Program-made: the position numbers and the translations under genes
Notes under the pieces: generated by a model
What the model saw: only the letters and a program-made list of their open reading frames with translations
What the model was told of the DNA's origin: nothing
Databases searched by the model: none
Shown: positions 43,164-53,400 of the stretch, piece by piece
Layout of the letters: each line of letters opens with the position of its first letter
How positions within the stretch are numbered: the first letter of the stretch is position 1
Source: Cudoniella acicularis
Taxonomy: Eukaryota; Ascomycota; Leotiomycetes; Helotiales; Helotiaceae
DNA: 64,000 nucleotides
Assembly: GCA_013054445.1 (NCBI GenBank)
Contig: JAAMPI010000097.1
Location: 1-64,000, forward strand
Direction of reading: 5' to 3'

Positions 43164-44640
43164 ATGGCTACCGGAAACGAATCCCCCTTTTCCGAGTTTA
43201 AGGGTGATGGCGTTGACGTATATGTCCACGAAGTTGCCGATGAGCTCCACCACCAAAAGCCCCTGAATGCCCAAGCGAAACTCGAAAGCGTTAAGGATAC
43301 TTGGACAACTACCTCTACTGCAGCAATCACCCTGCCATCGAACTTCCAAATCCATTCGGTTGACAGCAAACTCAATGGCGCGTCTCAGTCGCTTGCTGCC
43401 ACCGCGCCACCGCTAGGGGTACTGACAAACTTCACCGGAACCTTTACTGGAACTGGCTTCAATTTGATTTTCCGCCCCAACAGTGGCCCCCCAACAACTA
43501 CCACATTCCCCAACCCCATCACACCTCCCGCTCCAAACCCACCTAGCGAGAACGTCCTTGAACTCAACTTGACGTCTGAGACATTGGCTTTCTCAAATCC
43601 TATCGGTAGCGTCCCAAATCGAGGCCTTGAGAACCAGAATGACATCTTTCTCAACGGTGTGCCGTATTTGCAAACCATCAGCGATGTCACCAACATACAA
43701 ACCGGAAAGGCGGATGGCCCAGCTAATCCAATCCACTTTGAACCCGGGTTGTGGATGCATATACCTTCGACCAAAAATGACCCCAACCTTGGCGAATCCC
43801 TCGCCCGTATGGCTTCTATTCCACACGGTACGACAATTAATGCTCAATGCCTGGCACCGACAACCAGCTTTGCTGGCCCACCAAACATTCCAGCTGTTAG
43901 CATGGCTCCCTTTCTGATCGGAGGTAACCCAGCGAACCCGATTAGCCCCCCATTTATCAGTCTGACCGCATCCAACACTTCCACGCCACGTCTGCCGCAG
44001 GATCTTACAAAATTCATCGCCGAGGGGACGATCACACAAGCTATACTGACCGATCCAAACACTGTGTTGCGCAACGACAACGTCGGAAGGACTATTACCA
44101 AGACGATCGTATTCACGGTTTCGACCAACCCCATAAGCCCTGAAGCTGGCGGCGGAACTGCAAATATCGACTTCCTGCAAGGTACCGCATCTGCAGGAGG
44201 GCCCAACGCGAATGCCGCCCAAATGTCGGCTACATTCTGGATTGAGACAGTTCAGTATCATATTGTGGTTCCAGCCTATAAACCTGGGCAGGTAAGCATT
44301 TGAAATTCTTTGCGCGATGTTCTGCCTTTGATTCCATCCCATTCCCAACTCTCGATACATTCCCTCCCCAAAAGTAGATCTGATTTATTGACTTAATATT
44401 TTCCAGACGCCCTTGAAGATCTCGCCCGCTCTCCCCCATCCAGGCGCCCGAGTGCCTGTCTTCAGTGTCAATCCACCTCATGAGATCACAACTCCTAAGA
44501 CAATTGTCGTCACCTCCACCCAGATCCAATATTCTCAACTGGTATTTCTCAACTTCGCTGGCCTGACTTGGCCACATGTCTCTGTGGCTACGCTTGTCCC
44601 ATCAGCACCACAGACTGTCCCAGCTTCAGCTTTCAACTGA
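43164..44640 (+). CDS. Conserved protein of unknown function, beta-rich (453 aa)
   Basis: Exon 1 (43164-44291) and exon 2 (44407-44640) join in phase 0 across a 115-nt intron (GTAAGC...TTCCAG). The product is cytosolic-looking, without signal peptide or TM helix. It is poor in cysteine and rich in Thr, Pro and Asn, with alternating hydrophobic strands: GVLTNFTGTFTGTGFNLIFRPN, LELNLTSETLAF, NPIHFEPGLWMHIPSTKNDP, TITKTIVFTVSTNP and FWIETVQYHIVVP. GTFTGTGFNLIFRPN plus EPGLWMHIP recalls a conserved fungal/bacterial family possibly of the nitrobindin/lipocalin-like heme-binding fold, but I cannot confirm this. The GC content and intron are normal for the window. Function unassigned. Confidence 0.75.
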
Positions 44641-44866
44641 CATTCTATATGATCTGTATTTTCTACTCGGATCTGGGTGGTACGGTTTCTTCGCTTGTGG
44701 ATTCAGGGGCTCGGAGGAAACGAAATCACGTGTTGATGTCAAAAATCTGTATACACTCATTTTGATTCTTCATAGTTGCAAAGAAAATTTCAAAGATTCC
44801 CATTTGATTGGCATGCTACCTAAACTTCTGCTTTATTATGTGCATAAACACCCCAAATGCAAACCC

Positions 44867-46188
44867 TCAAGAAATTGCCTTTGGACCTTCAACCCAGTCA
44901 AAAGTCCCCAAAACCTTTGTCAACCACACATCCTGAGGACCATGGGGAACTTCATGAGCTTCTCCTTCACTCCCAAACAGAGAACCGCTAAGGAAGGTGT
45001 GGGGGAAACCCGGGTCGAATGCATAAGCCGCATCAATCTTGGCAATATCCTCTTCAGCCAAATTGAGATTTAAAGCATCAATGTTGCTCTTGATGTGTTC
45101 AACTTTCCGACCACCCACGATTGGGAAAACGAATGGGGCTTTGTGCATGATGTATGACAGCGCGATACTAGTGAGAACCGTGCTTTTGGCCAAAGCGATT
45201 TCTTCCAAAACTTTGGAAACAGCACGCTCAGTGGAAGATGGTGATTTGCCTTGTCGACCAGGATTATTTTTCTCACGCTCTTGATAAGCGGTCTCGGTTT
45301 GAAAACGGCCCTGCCCCAATGTTCCGAACGGAAGCAAACCCATTCCTTCATCTTTGCACATAGGAACGATGTCTCGCTCAAAATCTCGGATTGCTGCGTT
45401 CCACAATCCCTGGTAAACCACAAATTGACGAAGTCCATGATCGCGCGCGTACTGGTTGGCTTTCGAAACGACCCAAGCAGGAGTATCGGAGATTCCAAGG
45501 TACAGGACTTTTCCGGACACGACGAGATCGTTGAGACTGTTCATTAATTCGGGGATTGATGTTGCGTAGTCCCACCAATGAACGTAGAGCAAGTCGATAT
45601 ATTCCGTTTGAAGTTGCTTGAGGGAAAGGTCGATAGAGGTCCGGAGAGATTTCATTCCATTGCCTCCAAAATTGGATTGGATCATGCCTTTGTGGTGAAC
45701 ACGGAAAGGGCTTGAAAATTTCGTAGCAATAACCATCTCATCGCGACACTTTCGAGAAGTCATCCATTCCCCAAGCCATTGTTCAGACTCGCCATTCTGT
45801 TGTTGAAAGTTAGTCAGAACTCGTGATAACTTTTCAGGATGAGGGCACAAGAACTCAGCAATAGAGTAAATACGATGGAATCTTGAGAGGAATTTCACCG
45901 AAATATTTTAAGTGCTCAGCCCTCGAAAAAACAAGAAATAAAATGCGGAATACATGCCTGATATGCATTTGCTGTGTCAATGAAGTTACCACCGAGGCTT
46001 TTGAATATATCAAGAATTTCAAAGCTGGCTTCTTTGTTACATTCTCCCATTCTCGCCTTGTGGGAATCACCAAAGTTCATGGCCCCCAGGCATATTGGAG
46101 AAACCCTGATATTGGCAGAGGGAGAAAGTTGACGATGGCGGAATAAGGGTGATTCTGGAGGAGGAGGGAAGGGATATGGTGGTGCCAT
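44867..46188 (-). CDS. Aldo-keto reductase, AKR9-like (386 aa), with a GC-AG intron
   Basis: Exon 1 (45958-46188) and exon 2 (44867-45796) join in phase 0. The tetrad is visible: Asp71 and Tyr76 in NFIDTANAY, Lys in MVIATKFS, and His in LLYVHWWDYA. GLLPFGTLGQGRF, the late strand with SIALSYIMHKAPFVFPIVGGRK and the NADPH loop VEHIKSNIDALNL match the aryl-alcohol dehydrogenase/norsolorinic-acid-reductase branch. Length is typical. The intron (45797-45957, 161 nt) begins CAG|GCATGT and ends AACAACAG. No GT donor restores the frame, so this is a GC-AG intron. The enzyme should reduce aldehydes or ketones with NADPH in the cytosol. It is divergent from a bZIP-type regulator 542 bp away. Confidence 0.9.
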
Positions 46189-46564
46189 GGTTGTTGGGTT
46201 AAATTGAGTAAAATGGTGAAAAGGCTGGTGTTTGAATTCAAGAATCTAGAGAACCGGTTGACTTTGAGATGATGAGAAGGACGAGGGGATTTATATAACA
46301 TTTAAATGGGGTACATGCATGGCCTGGAGATATGCCTCGGAGTTACCAGTTTACCAGCTTTAAATCCCCCTCTTTCCCGACCGACGAAAATTGGACTGCA
46401 GTTAATTGTGGAATGATTTTGGTGATGTCGTTCCTAGAACATAACCGCGTACGCGGTATCAAGTGTGGGTTACCCCAACACCTTCTCCGTCCCCGCTCCA
46501 TTCTTAGTTGCTACACGACAGTTTAGTGGGTCACTTCGGATTGGTCTGCTTGACGGATGACATA

Positions 46565-46673
46565 GGATAAGCAAGTTGCAGGTGAACCTAAAACGCCCCA
46601 CTCTCCGTTGTCCTCCACTCACATCTTCGGGGGCTAGCCGTTTCAGCAGTAGCACGGGATAAGCAGGTTGCAG
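46565..46673. promoter_or_regulatory. Direct repeat in the AKR/bZIP divergent promoter
   Basis: GGATAAGCAAGTTGCAG at 46565-46581 recurs as GGATAAGCAGGTTGCAG at 46657-46673, 16 of 17 identical and 92 bp apart, in the intergenic region of two divergent genes. It could be a regulator-binding site pair. It could also be a small duplication. Confidence 0.4.
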
Positions 46674-46730
46674 ATAGCCCCACTAAATCACAACTTCACG
46701 TCTCGACTGCAAATTCTAATATTTTCCCTA

Positions 46731-47816
46731 ATGCCCCTATCCTCCATCTCGGGATTGATTCAGACAGAGTCTATGGATATTTTAACAGGCCCCCAGTATT
46801 CAGATATGCCTCTCCCCGTTGAGGCTTGCGCCGGGAGCACAAGAGTCAAACTCGCGCAGATGCGGGAACAGTCGGAAGTGAGAGTTCCCGAAGATGATTG
46901 GACAGGAATCACAAGTTCAAAGGAAAGAAGGAAGCTACAGAATCGCTTGAATCAAAGAATATACCGTAAAATTCCCCGTTAGGTGTTTCCTATTTCCTGT
47001 TCTCAAATTCGTCTCAGCTCATTCGTTTTGCCAGGAAAAAGACGGGGCCTTAAACCAAAGGCTAATAAGTCTCGGACCAAGATTATCGACAACAAATCTG
47101 CACTAAACGAAAATGAGCCGCTGTGTACGGTAAGCTTGCAAAGAGGAAACCAGCAAGAAGATGCCCCTGGAAATGTCTCCAACGATCCGTCCAGTTCCCC
47201 AGAGCTCCCCCCCTCCCAAAGATGGTTTACAGGATATCGTTCACGTTTCAGGAGCCGTGATTATCTGTTGGACTTGGTCAATAAAATCGAATTAATGGCC
47301 AGCTGGGATTATATGCTGGGATCGCCGAGAGTTGATCTACTTCTTACACTCATCCAATTTAATGTCTTCCGGGCTCTTCTCAAAAACACGATTTCAATAG
47401 GATGGAGTCTAGACTGGCTCGAATGCGATGATATGGCATCTCCATGGAACAGCACTTTGGAAGACAACCCTCCATGTCCAGAAGCTCTCCAACCAACACT
47501 GGTTCAGCGATCAATCAAGCATCATCCGTGGATTGACCTTTGGCCGATACCAAAAATGAGGGATAATATACTCCTCGCTGGGGACTCGTATGATGAAGAT
47601 CAGCTGTGTAATGATCTTGTGGAGTTTGAGGATGTATCGAATGATCAGACAGGGCTTATTGTGTGGGGTGAGCCATGGGATCCTTCCGGTTGGGAAATGA
47701 GTGAGGCGTTCCTTTGGAGATGGGAATGGGCTGTAAAAGGCTGCGTAGAGCTTGTAGAGTCCACGAATTATTGGCGGGAAAGGCGCGGAGAGAAAGCTCT
47801 GCTGATTAAAGTTTGA
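46731..47816 (+). CDS. bZIP-type transcription factor with DUF3425-like C terminus (338 aa)
   Basis: Exon 1 (46731-46965) and exon 2 (47035-47816) join in phase 1 across a 69-nt intron (GTAAAA...TTTTGCCAG). The splice reconstitutes a basic region SSKERRKLQNRLNQRIYRKRRGLK, the bZIP-like DNA contact typical of fungal DUF3425 proteins, where the leucine zipper is degenerate. The C-terminal half has WDYMLGSPRVDLLLTLIQFNVFRALLKN and DPSGWEMSEAFLWRWEWAVKGC, matching the DUF3425 pattern. The start is uncertain: ATG 46731 or ATG 46773. This is a probable nuclear regulator. Local control of the divergent aldo-keto reductase is inference from layout. Confidence 0.85.
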
Positions 47817-48262
47817 TATCCTTATCGATAGCTTTATCGATAATTTGTCAATAAGATAAGTTCTTCGCGATCTATGACGTTTGGAATGCATTTTACATTT
47901 TGATGACCGCCGAAATGAATATCCCTGTATACGCGAGCATTCAAACTATCATCGCGATCATTTTAAGATCAAGAATCCGTATGTATTTGTTTAGATTCGC
48001 TATAAAAATCCGCAGATATCCTAATTGTCCTGCCTATCTAGCTTTCTCGTGATCCTCTAAATCAAAGATCCTCCTGTTATGTAGCAAGCTGGGATCCTTT
48101 GCTAAAAAAATCGAAACCAATCATCGCCTATACCATCCCTACACCCCCCCCCTCTAGAACCTCGAGAATCCTACCCCTCAGTGATTGCTCATAATCTGTT
48201 AACAGAGCTTGAAGACCTTGGGTGAAAGCATCGTAAGATTTGTTGATATGAGTACCATCATC
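47817..48262. other. Intergenic, no gene seen
   Basis: AT-rich with ATCGATA palindromes at 47825-47841 (TTATCGATAG...TTATCGATAA). No coding signal. Confidence 0.45.
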
Positions 48263-48600
48263 CTAGGGCTGTATGGACAAATCTAAAGAAACCGATTCAA
48301 GGCAAGGAAGGTGTCGAAGTATATCCTCGTTTATCATTTGATGAACTTTATCCTCAGCACCGTTTTCCGGACAAAGTATAGTGAGCTCAATAGTCCGGAT
48401 AGTGCTGAAAATGTAGACGACGTGTGTTGGCAAGCGATCTAATTCCCCATCAATGTACATCTCTACTCCCTCAATATAGATCTCTATACTGTCCACCTTC
48501 GAGTTGAACCAGACTGGTACTTCAGGGCAACCGTGATGGCAGCAGCGCTGCTGGCCTTCTCCTGGAACGGTAGAGTAATATGACTTAGAAATTCGACCGT
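48263..48600 (-). pseudogene. Fragment of an unrecognised protein gene
   Basis: An open minus-strand frame, 48263-48496, continues without ATG to about 48540. It reads PVWFNSKVDSIEIYIEG and then TIRTIELTILCPEN...LRHLPCLESVSLDLSIQP. The style (hydrophobic strands, an LPCLESVSLD phrase) recalls C-terminal parts of fungal F-box/2EXR-type proteins, but the N-terminal domain is missing. Probably a truncated remnant; identity uncertain. Confidence 0.3.
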
Positions 48601-48699
48601 GTAGTATTTCAAGGTTTCTGATCGACTCTAATCAGAAATCCACGTTGTACTTTCACATAGTTGGCGAGGTGTATAGTCACGTGATTTGCCCCAGGGGAA

Positions 48700-49160
48700 C
48701 CCCTGAATAAGCTCGCTAGAAATAAAACTTAAAAACTTAAAAATTTATATATAAATCTATTTTTAATATAATCTAATACTTTTTTAAAAAGGCCTATATT
48801 AATAATAAGACTATATATATCTAATTTTAAAAGTATATATCTGTGATGTAGTTCGCTTACCTGCCAGGTGGCGCCCGTCACGTGGCTTGGATAGTCGTCG
48901 GATGTCCGGAATGATGTCGGTAGCAAACCTCCGATATCCAAGATCATGGTTCTAGGGCACTTGATACGTGGCACAGGATACCAGATAATGCCATTGATTT
49001 CTATCATTATTAGGACTTGGCATCGAACCCCTATCGGTAGCAGATAGCTAATAAAAAGGGGGCTTTGGACCTCTCGGGGCTAGAGATTAGTTCTGTACTG
49101 AATCTTTTTCTTCCTACACGTGACTTCTTTGCCTACCAACGCCTCCTCACATATCGCTTG
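48700..49160. repeat. AT-rich degraded sequence with CACGTGA motifs
   Basis: 48720-48840 is extremely AT-rich with no gene. GTCACGTGA lies at 48676-48684, GTCACGTGG near 48879 and ACACGTGAC near 49118. The same motif borders the other degraded tracts. A transposon remnant is likely, class unknown. Confidence 0.4.
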
Positions 49161-49194
49161 TTCTGCTATATATTATCTCACGTGTTATATTATA

Positions 49195-49735
49195 TATTAT
49201 CTTATATATAAAAACAGTATTTTTTATACAAGTATCGCTTGTTCTGTTATATCATCTCATGTATTATATTATATATTATCTTATATATAAAAACAGTATT
49301 TCTATATATCCTATCACAAGTATCGTTTGTTCTATTATATTATCTTGCATGTGAAAACAGTATTTCTATGCATGTTTATCACAAGCATTGCTTGTTTTGT
49401 CATATCAGCTCACGTATTATATTATATATTATCTTGCATGTGAAAACAGTATTTCTATGCATGCCTATCACAAGCATTGCTTGTTCTATCATACCAGCTC
49501 ACGTATTGTATTATTTATTATCTTGCATGTGAAAACAGTATTTCTATGTATGTCTATCACAAGCACCGCTTGTTCTATCATATCAGCTCACGTATTATAT
49601 TACATATTATCTTGCATATGAAAACAGCATTTCTAGGCATGCATATCACAAGCATCACTTGTTCTGTTATATATCATCTCACATATTGTATTATATATTA
49701 TCCTACATATACAAGCAGGATTTTTATACCTGTCT
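49195..49735. repeat. Minisatellite, unit 89 bp, about 7 copies
   Basis: AAAACAGTATTT and equivalents recur at 49211, 49290, 49354, 49443, 49532, 49621 and about 49711. Spacing is 79, 64, 89, 89, 89 and 90, so the left copies carry deletions and the right ones are regular. Each unit also holds CACAAGCATTGCTTGTTCT and CTCACGTATTATATTA. The unit length is not a multiple of three, so the open frames across it are incidental. Confidence 0.85.
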
Positions 49736-50181
49736 CTAATCATATGAACAAGCAGGAGGCTATGCATACGATCGGCAAGCATATGACGTACAGGCTGTAG
49801 AAACATGTAATCATCGTAGATCGAAACAAGGATATCGTAGGGCAAAAGAATAGTGGTGGTGTACTAAAGAAAAGGTTACAGCAATCAGTCATACTCGAAA
49901 ATACAACACATGCTGCCGTCTGGCATGTGCGCAGCTCTTGCCGGCTGAAAAATGCGATAAAATCACTGCCGATATCAGATTCAAGGGTTACTATCAGGGC
50001 TACAATATGATCGATGCTTTATTCGCGGGCCGGCAACTCTCCCGCTCTATATAAAATGTCGATCTGAAATACCCATCCAGATGTACCGATACCATAGATT
50101 GCTATATAACGTGGTGACTAATATGCGGAACCGCTATCGTATCCTCGCCAATCCTGGAAATAAACCGTATTGGGCAGGACC

Positions 50182-50441
50182 TTACGAGCCTAGTCAGATA
50201 AGTTTGTGTTTTCAGGCCACTTTTAAACGATTTTCAGGCTCCGCGACCCCACCTTTAGGCTTCCGAAAATTAAAGTTGCCGCGATCACTTAAATATTATA
50301 AAATAACCAGGAATAATTATAATATAAAATCTTATAATTACTAGTTATTAAACGTAAAGATACTTTCTATTTACTAACTTTTAAATTTAGTTTTACTAGT
50401 AAAATACCCTAAAATATAGATTTATCTGACTAGGCTCGTTA
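50182..50441. mobile_element. MITE with 3-bp TTA target duplication
   Basis: CGAGCCTAGTCAGATAA at 50185-50201 is repeated in perfect inverted form at 50422-50438. TTA flanks both ends (50182-50184 and 50439-50441). Small size, AT-rich non-coding interior and a TWA duplication point to a PIF/Harbinger-type non-autonomous element. The classification is inference. Confidence 0.6.
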
Positions 50442-53400
50442 GTCGTACTATATTTCTTTTACCTCTTGGGATAGGGTGATATTATCAGGTTAAAAGATAA
50501 CAACCTATCTCACCTTAAAATAATAATACGTTATGCTAAAGCCTAATAACACGGTCGTATAACTATATAGATTGAGTACGTAGTACTATTAACCGTAGGA
50601 AAGATAGCGAGTCCCGTATTAGGCTACCTGCCTTTATCTGCTTAGAAGAAAGCGATGACCTTACTAATCTATTAAACGCACTCCTCGGCTATATATAAAG
50701 GATACGGCGGAAGCTTCTTATATAGGAAGTTAGACAGATATATAGTAGGGCAAGATCGGCTTTCTAACTAACCTTTTATATTTTAATAATCAGGTTTTAT
50801 TTTTTTTATTAAGCTAGATATATATATATATATAGGCCTTTATTATATAAATAAAGTTATTTAAGTTATTTAGAATTATATTTATTAAATAATAAATAAA
50901 ATATAATAAATTAAATAACTTAAATAATAATACTAGTCTTTTATTTATTTACTTTAAAATAACTAGNTATATNNAAGNTTAANAACNNTTTAATAAATTA
51001 TAAAAAAGAGTATATCTAAGAAGTTAAAAAAGATAGTTATTATTAAGATAAATATTTTAGCTATTAAGTTATAAGAAACTCTATCTCTTTTTTATAATTA
51101 TTTAAAAGGGTTAAAAATAGAAAATATAGTTTTTTAAGACGAGTTATTTAATAAATTTATTAATTATATAATAAACTATCTAATAGTTATTCTAGATAGT
51201 TTTTTTAGTTAAAGATATTTATAAAGACTATAAAAAAGATATATATAAAATCTCTAATCCTATAAAAGAATATAAGAAAACAGGAATAACTATTTAGGGA
51301 TTTAATATTATAAAAGGCCTAGATAGCTAGAATAAAAGTAATAGAGAAGATAAGAAGTTATAGATTATAAGATATTAACTATAAATAAAAAAGAGATTAG
51401 ATATTTATATTATTCTATTTATAATAATATATCTTTAGTATAAAATAATAGTTAGCTGATTTTTTAATATATTTTATTATAGGTATTTTTATAGGTCTAT
51501 TAATTTTTAAGATAATATATATTAACGTCTATTCTTAAATAGCGAAAATCCTAATATATAAAAAAGGATTTATTATTTAGCTATCTTATCTTTCTCTTTT
51601 ACGAGGTTTTAAAGTATTAGTTAATATTTAATTGTTTTTTTTAAGCTATTTCTCTTTAAGAAAGTAATATAATATAAAAAATACCCGCTATTTTAGTTAT
51701 ATTATCGATTATTCCGTCGATAGCGTTAAGAGCTACTTTAACTATTCTCTTTTATTCTATTACGACTATCGGCCTTTCTATAAATTTTAATATTATAATA
51801 TAAAGCTTCTATTAAGAAAGGTTATCGCTCTAACTTTTAAGGTTAAGTATTCCGAGTTTAACTAGCGAATATAAAACGCTACGCGTCTTAATAAAAGGAT
51901 TTAGCGTATATTAGTATATTTATAACGCCGGATATAGCTTAATATTATTTTTTAATATATTATAATAATTTATTATATTTAACGTACTACGCCGTAGTTA
52001 TTATTTATATATTTAGGGCTAGCGTCTCTTTATATTATTCTAAATATCTTATAAACACTATTAATAGAAACTAGATTATATTATTTAAAGTTATATATAT
52101 TATAGAAGGACGGGAGGCCTCTAAAATAGACTCTTAAAAACTGATAACTAAAAGACTCGAATCTCTAGAAAGGATAGTTGTTATTCTTCTCTAGGAGAAG
52201 AGAAGAGACCTTATATACATGAATATAGTCACGTGCTACGGCACGTGACACAGAACCCCACTATAATATCTTAGACTATAGCTCGTGTCTAGTTAGTTCC
52301 GCTATTTTCTTATTAGACGAAATAATATTTATATTAGCTTTAGATAACGGGATAATTAGGCTTTAATATACTAATAGAATATTATAGTATATATTTAATA
52401 GCTATTATAAACTAATTAATTATATAACCTTTTTATTAAACAGTAAGCTATTAATATCGGCTTTAGACGACGATAAGATACTCTAGCTTTAAGACGTTAA
52501 TAATAGAATAATATAAAAGAAACTTATAAGTTATTCTAATCTAGTTGTTTTCTTATTAGACGATATAATATAAGCCTTACGTTTAGCGAACAGGAACGTC
52601 GAGCTATAAAGAATAGTAAATAAGACGCTTAAAAGAAATAAACCCTTTACTTTTAAGCCTCGTAATAAAGGGTACTACCGGATATTTAAAGGCTTTTCTA
52701 AGGTTATAGTATTCGCCTTTTCGCTAAATAGAAGTCTTCTAGCGTATAGATATAATAATAGAATACTTAAGCTATAAGAAATGTCTTTAGAATATATAGA
52801 CGATTATCCTAGCTATAAGGATTCGGTTATTACTTTAGTCTTCTTATAAGACGAAGAGATAATAGTATCGGCTTTATATAATAAGACGATTAGGCTACGA
52901 GATATAAGATAAGTATATAATATGTTCTAGCTTAAGGGGAGCTTAGATATAGTTTACTCTCTAGAATTTTCGCTAGATAATAAGCTATTAGTATCGGCTT
53001 TATTCGATAAACAGATTAGGCTTTAAGACATAGCTTAAAGAGAATTATTTAACGAGATTAAAACTATTAAGACTATCTCTATATCCTTATTTTCTCCTTA
53101 TTATATCCGTATAAGCGTTTTTAATAACTAGACTTAAGGCTTTTATAGTATTAATACTTATAAGACTATTATATAATTATATTATATTTCTTTAAGATAG
53201 AATAGGTATTTAATTCTTAATCTTAAGAAATATAACTATAAAATACTATTATTATTAATATAGTATAAGCTTAAACACTAAATAGCTAAAGGCTATATCT
53301 ATCTAATATAATTCTATTATAAAAGCTTATTAAAATATAACCTTTAAAGACTAATAAACTATAACGTAATACTTAAGAGAGTCTTTATACTGTCTTATAA

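Noticed and set aside
49015..49075. Possible tRNA gene (GGTTCGATGCC, B-box-like, minus strand)
   Set aside because: No matching A box at the right distance and no cloverleaf could be folded by eye.
49195..49735. CRISPR-like regularly spaced repeat
   Set aside because: The whole 89-bp unit is repeated, with no unique spacers, in a eukaryotic nuclear context; it is a minisatellite.
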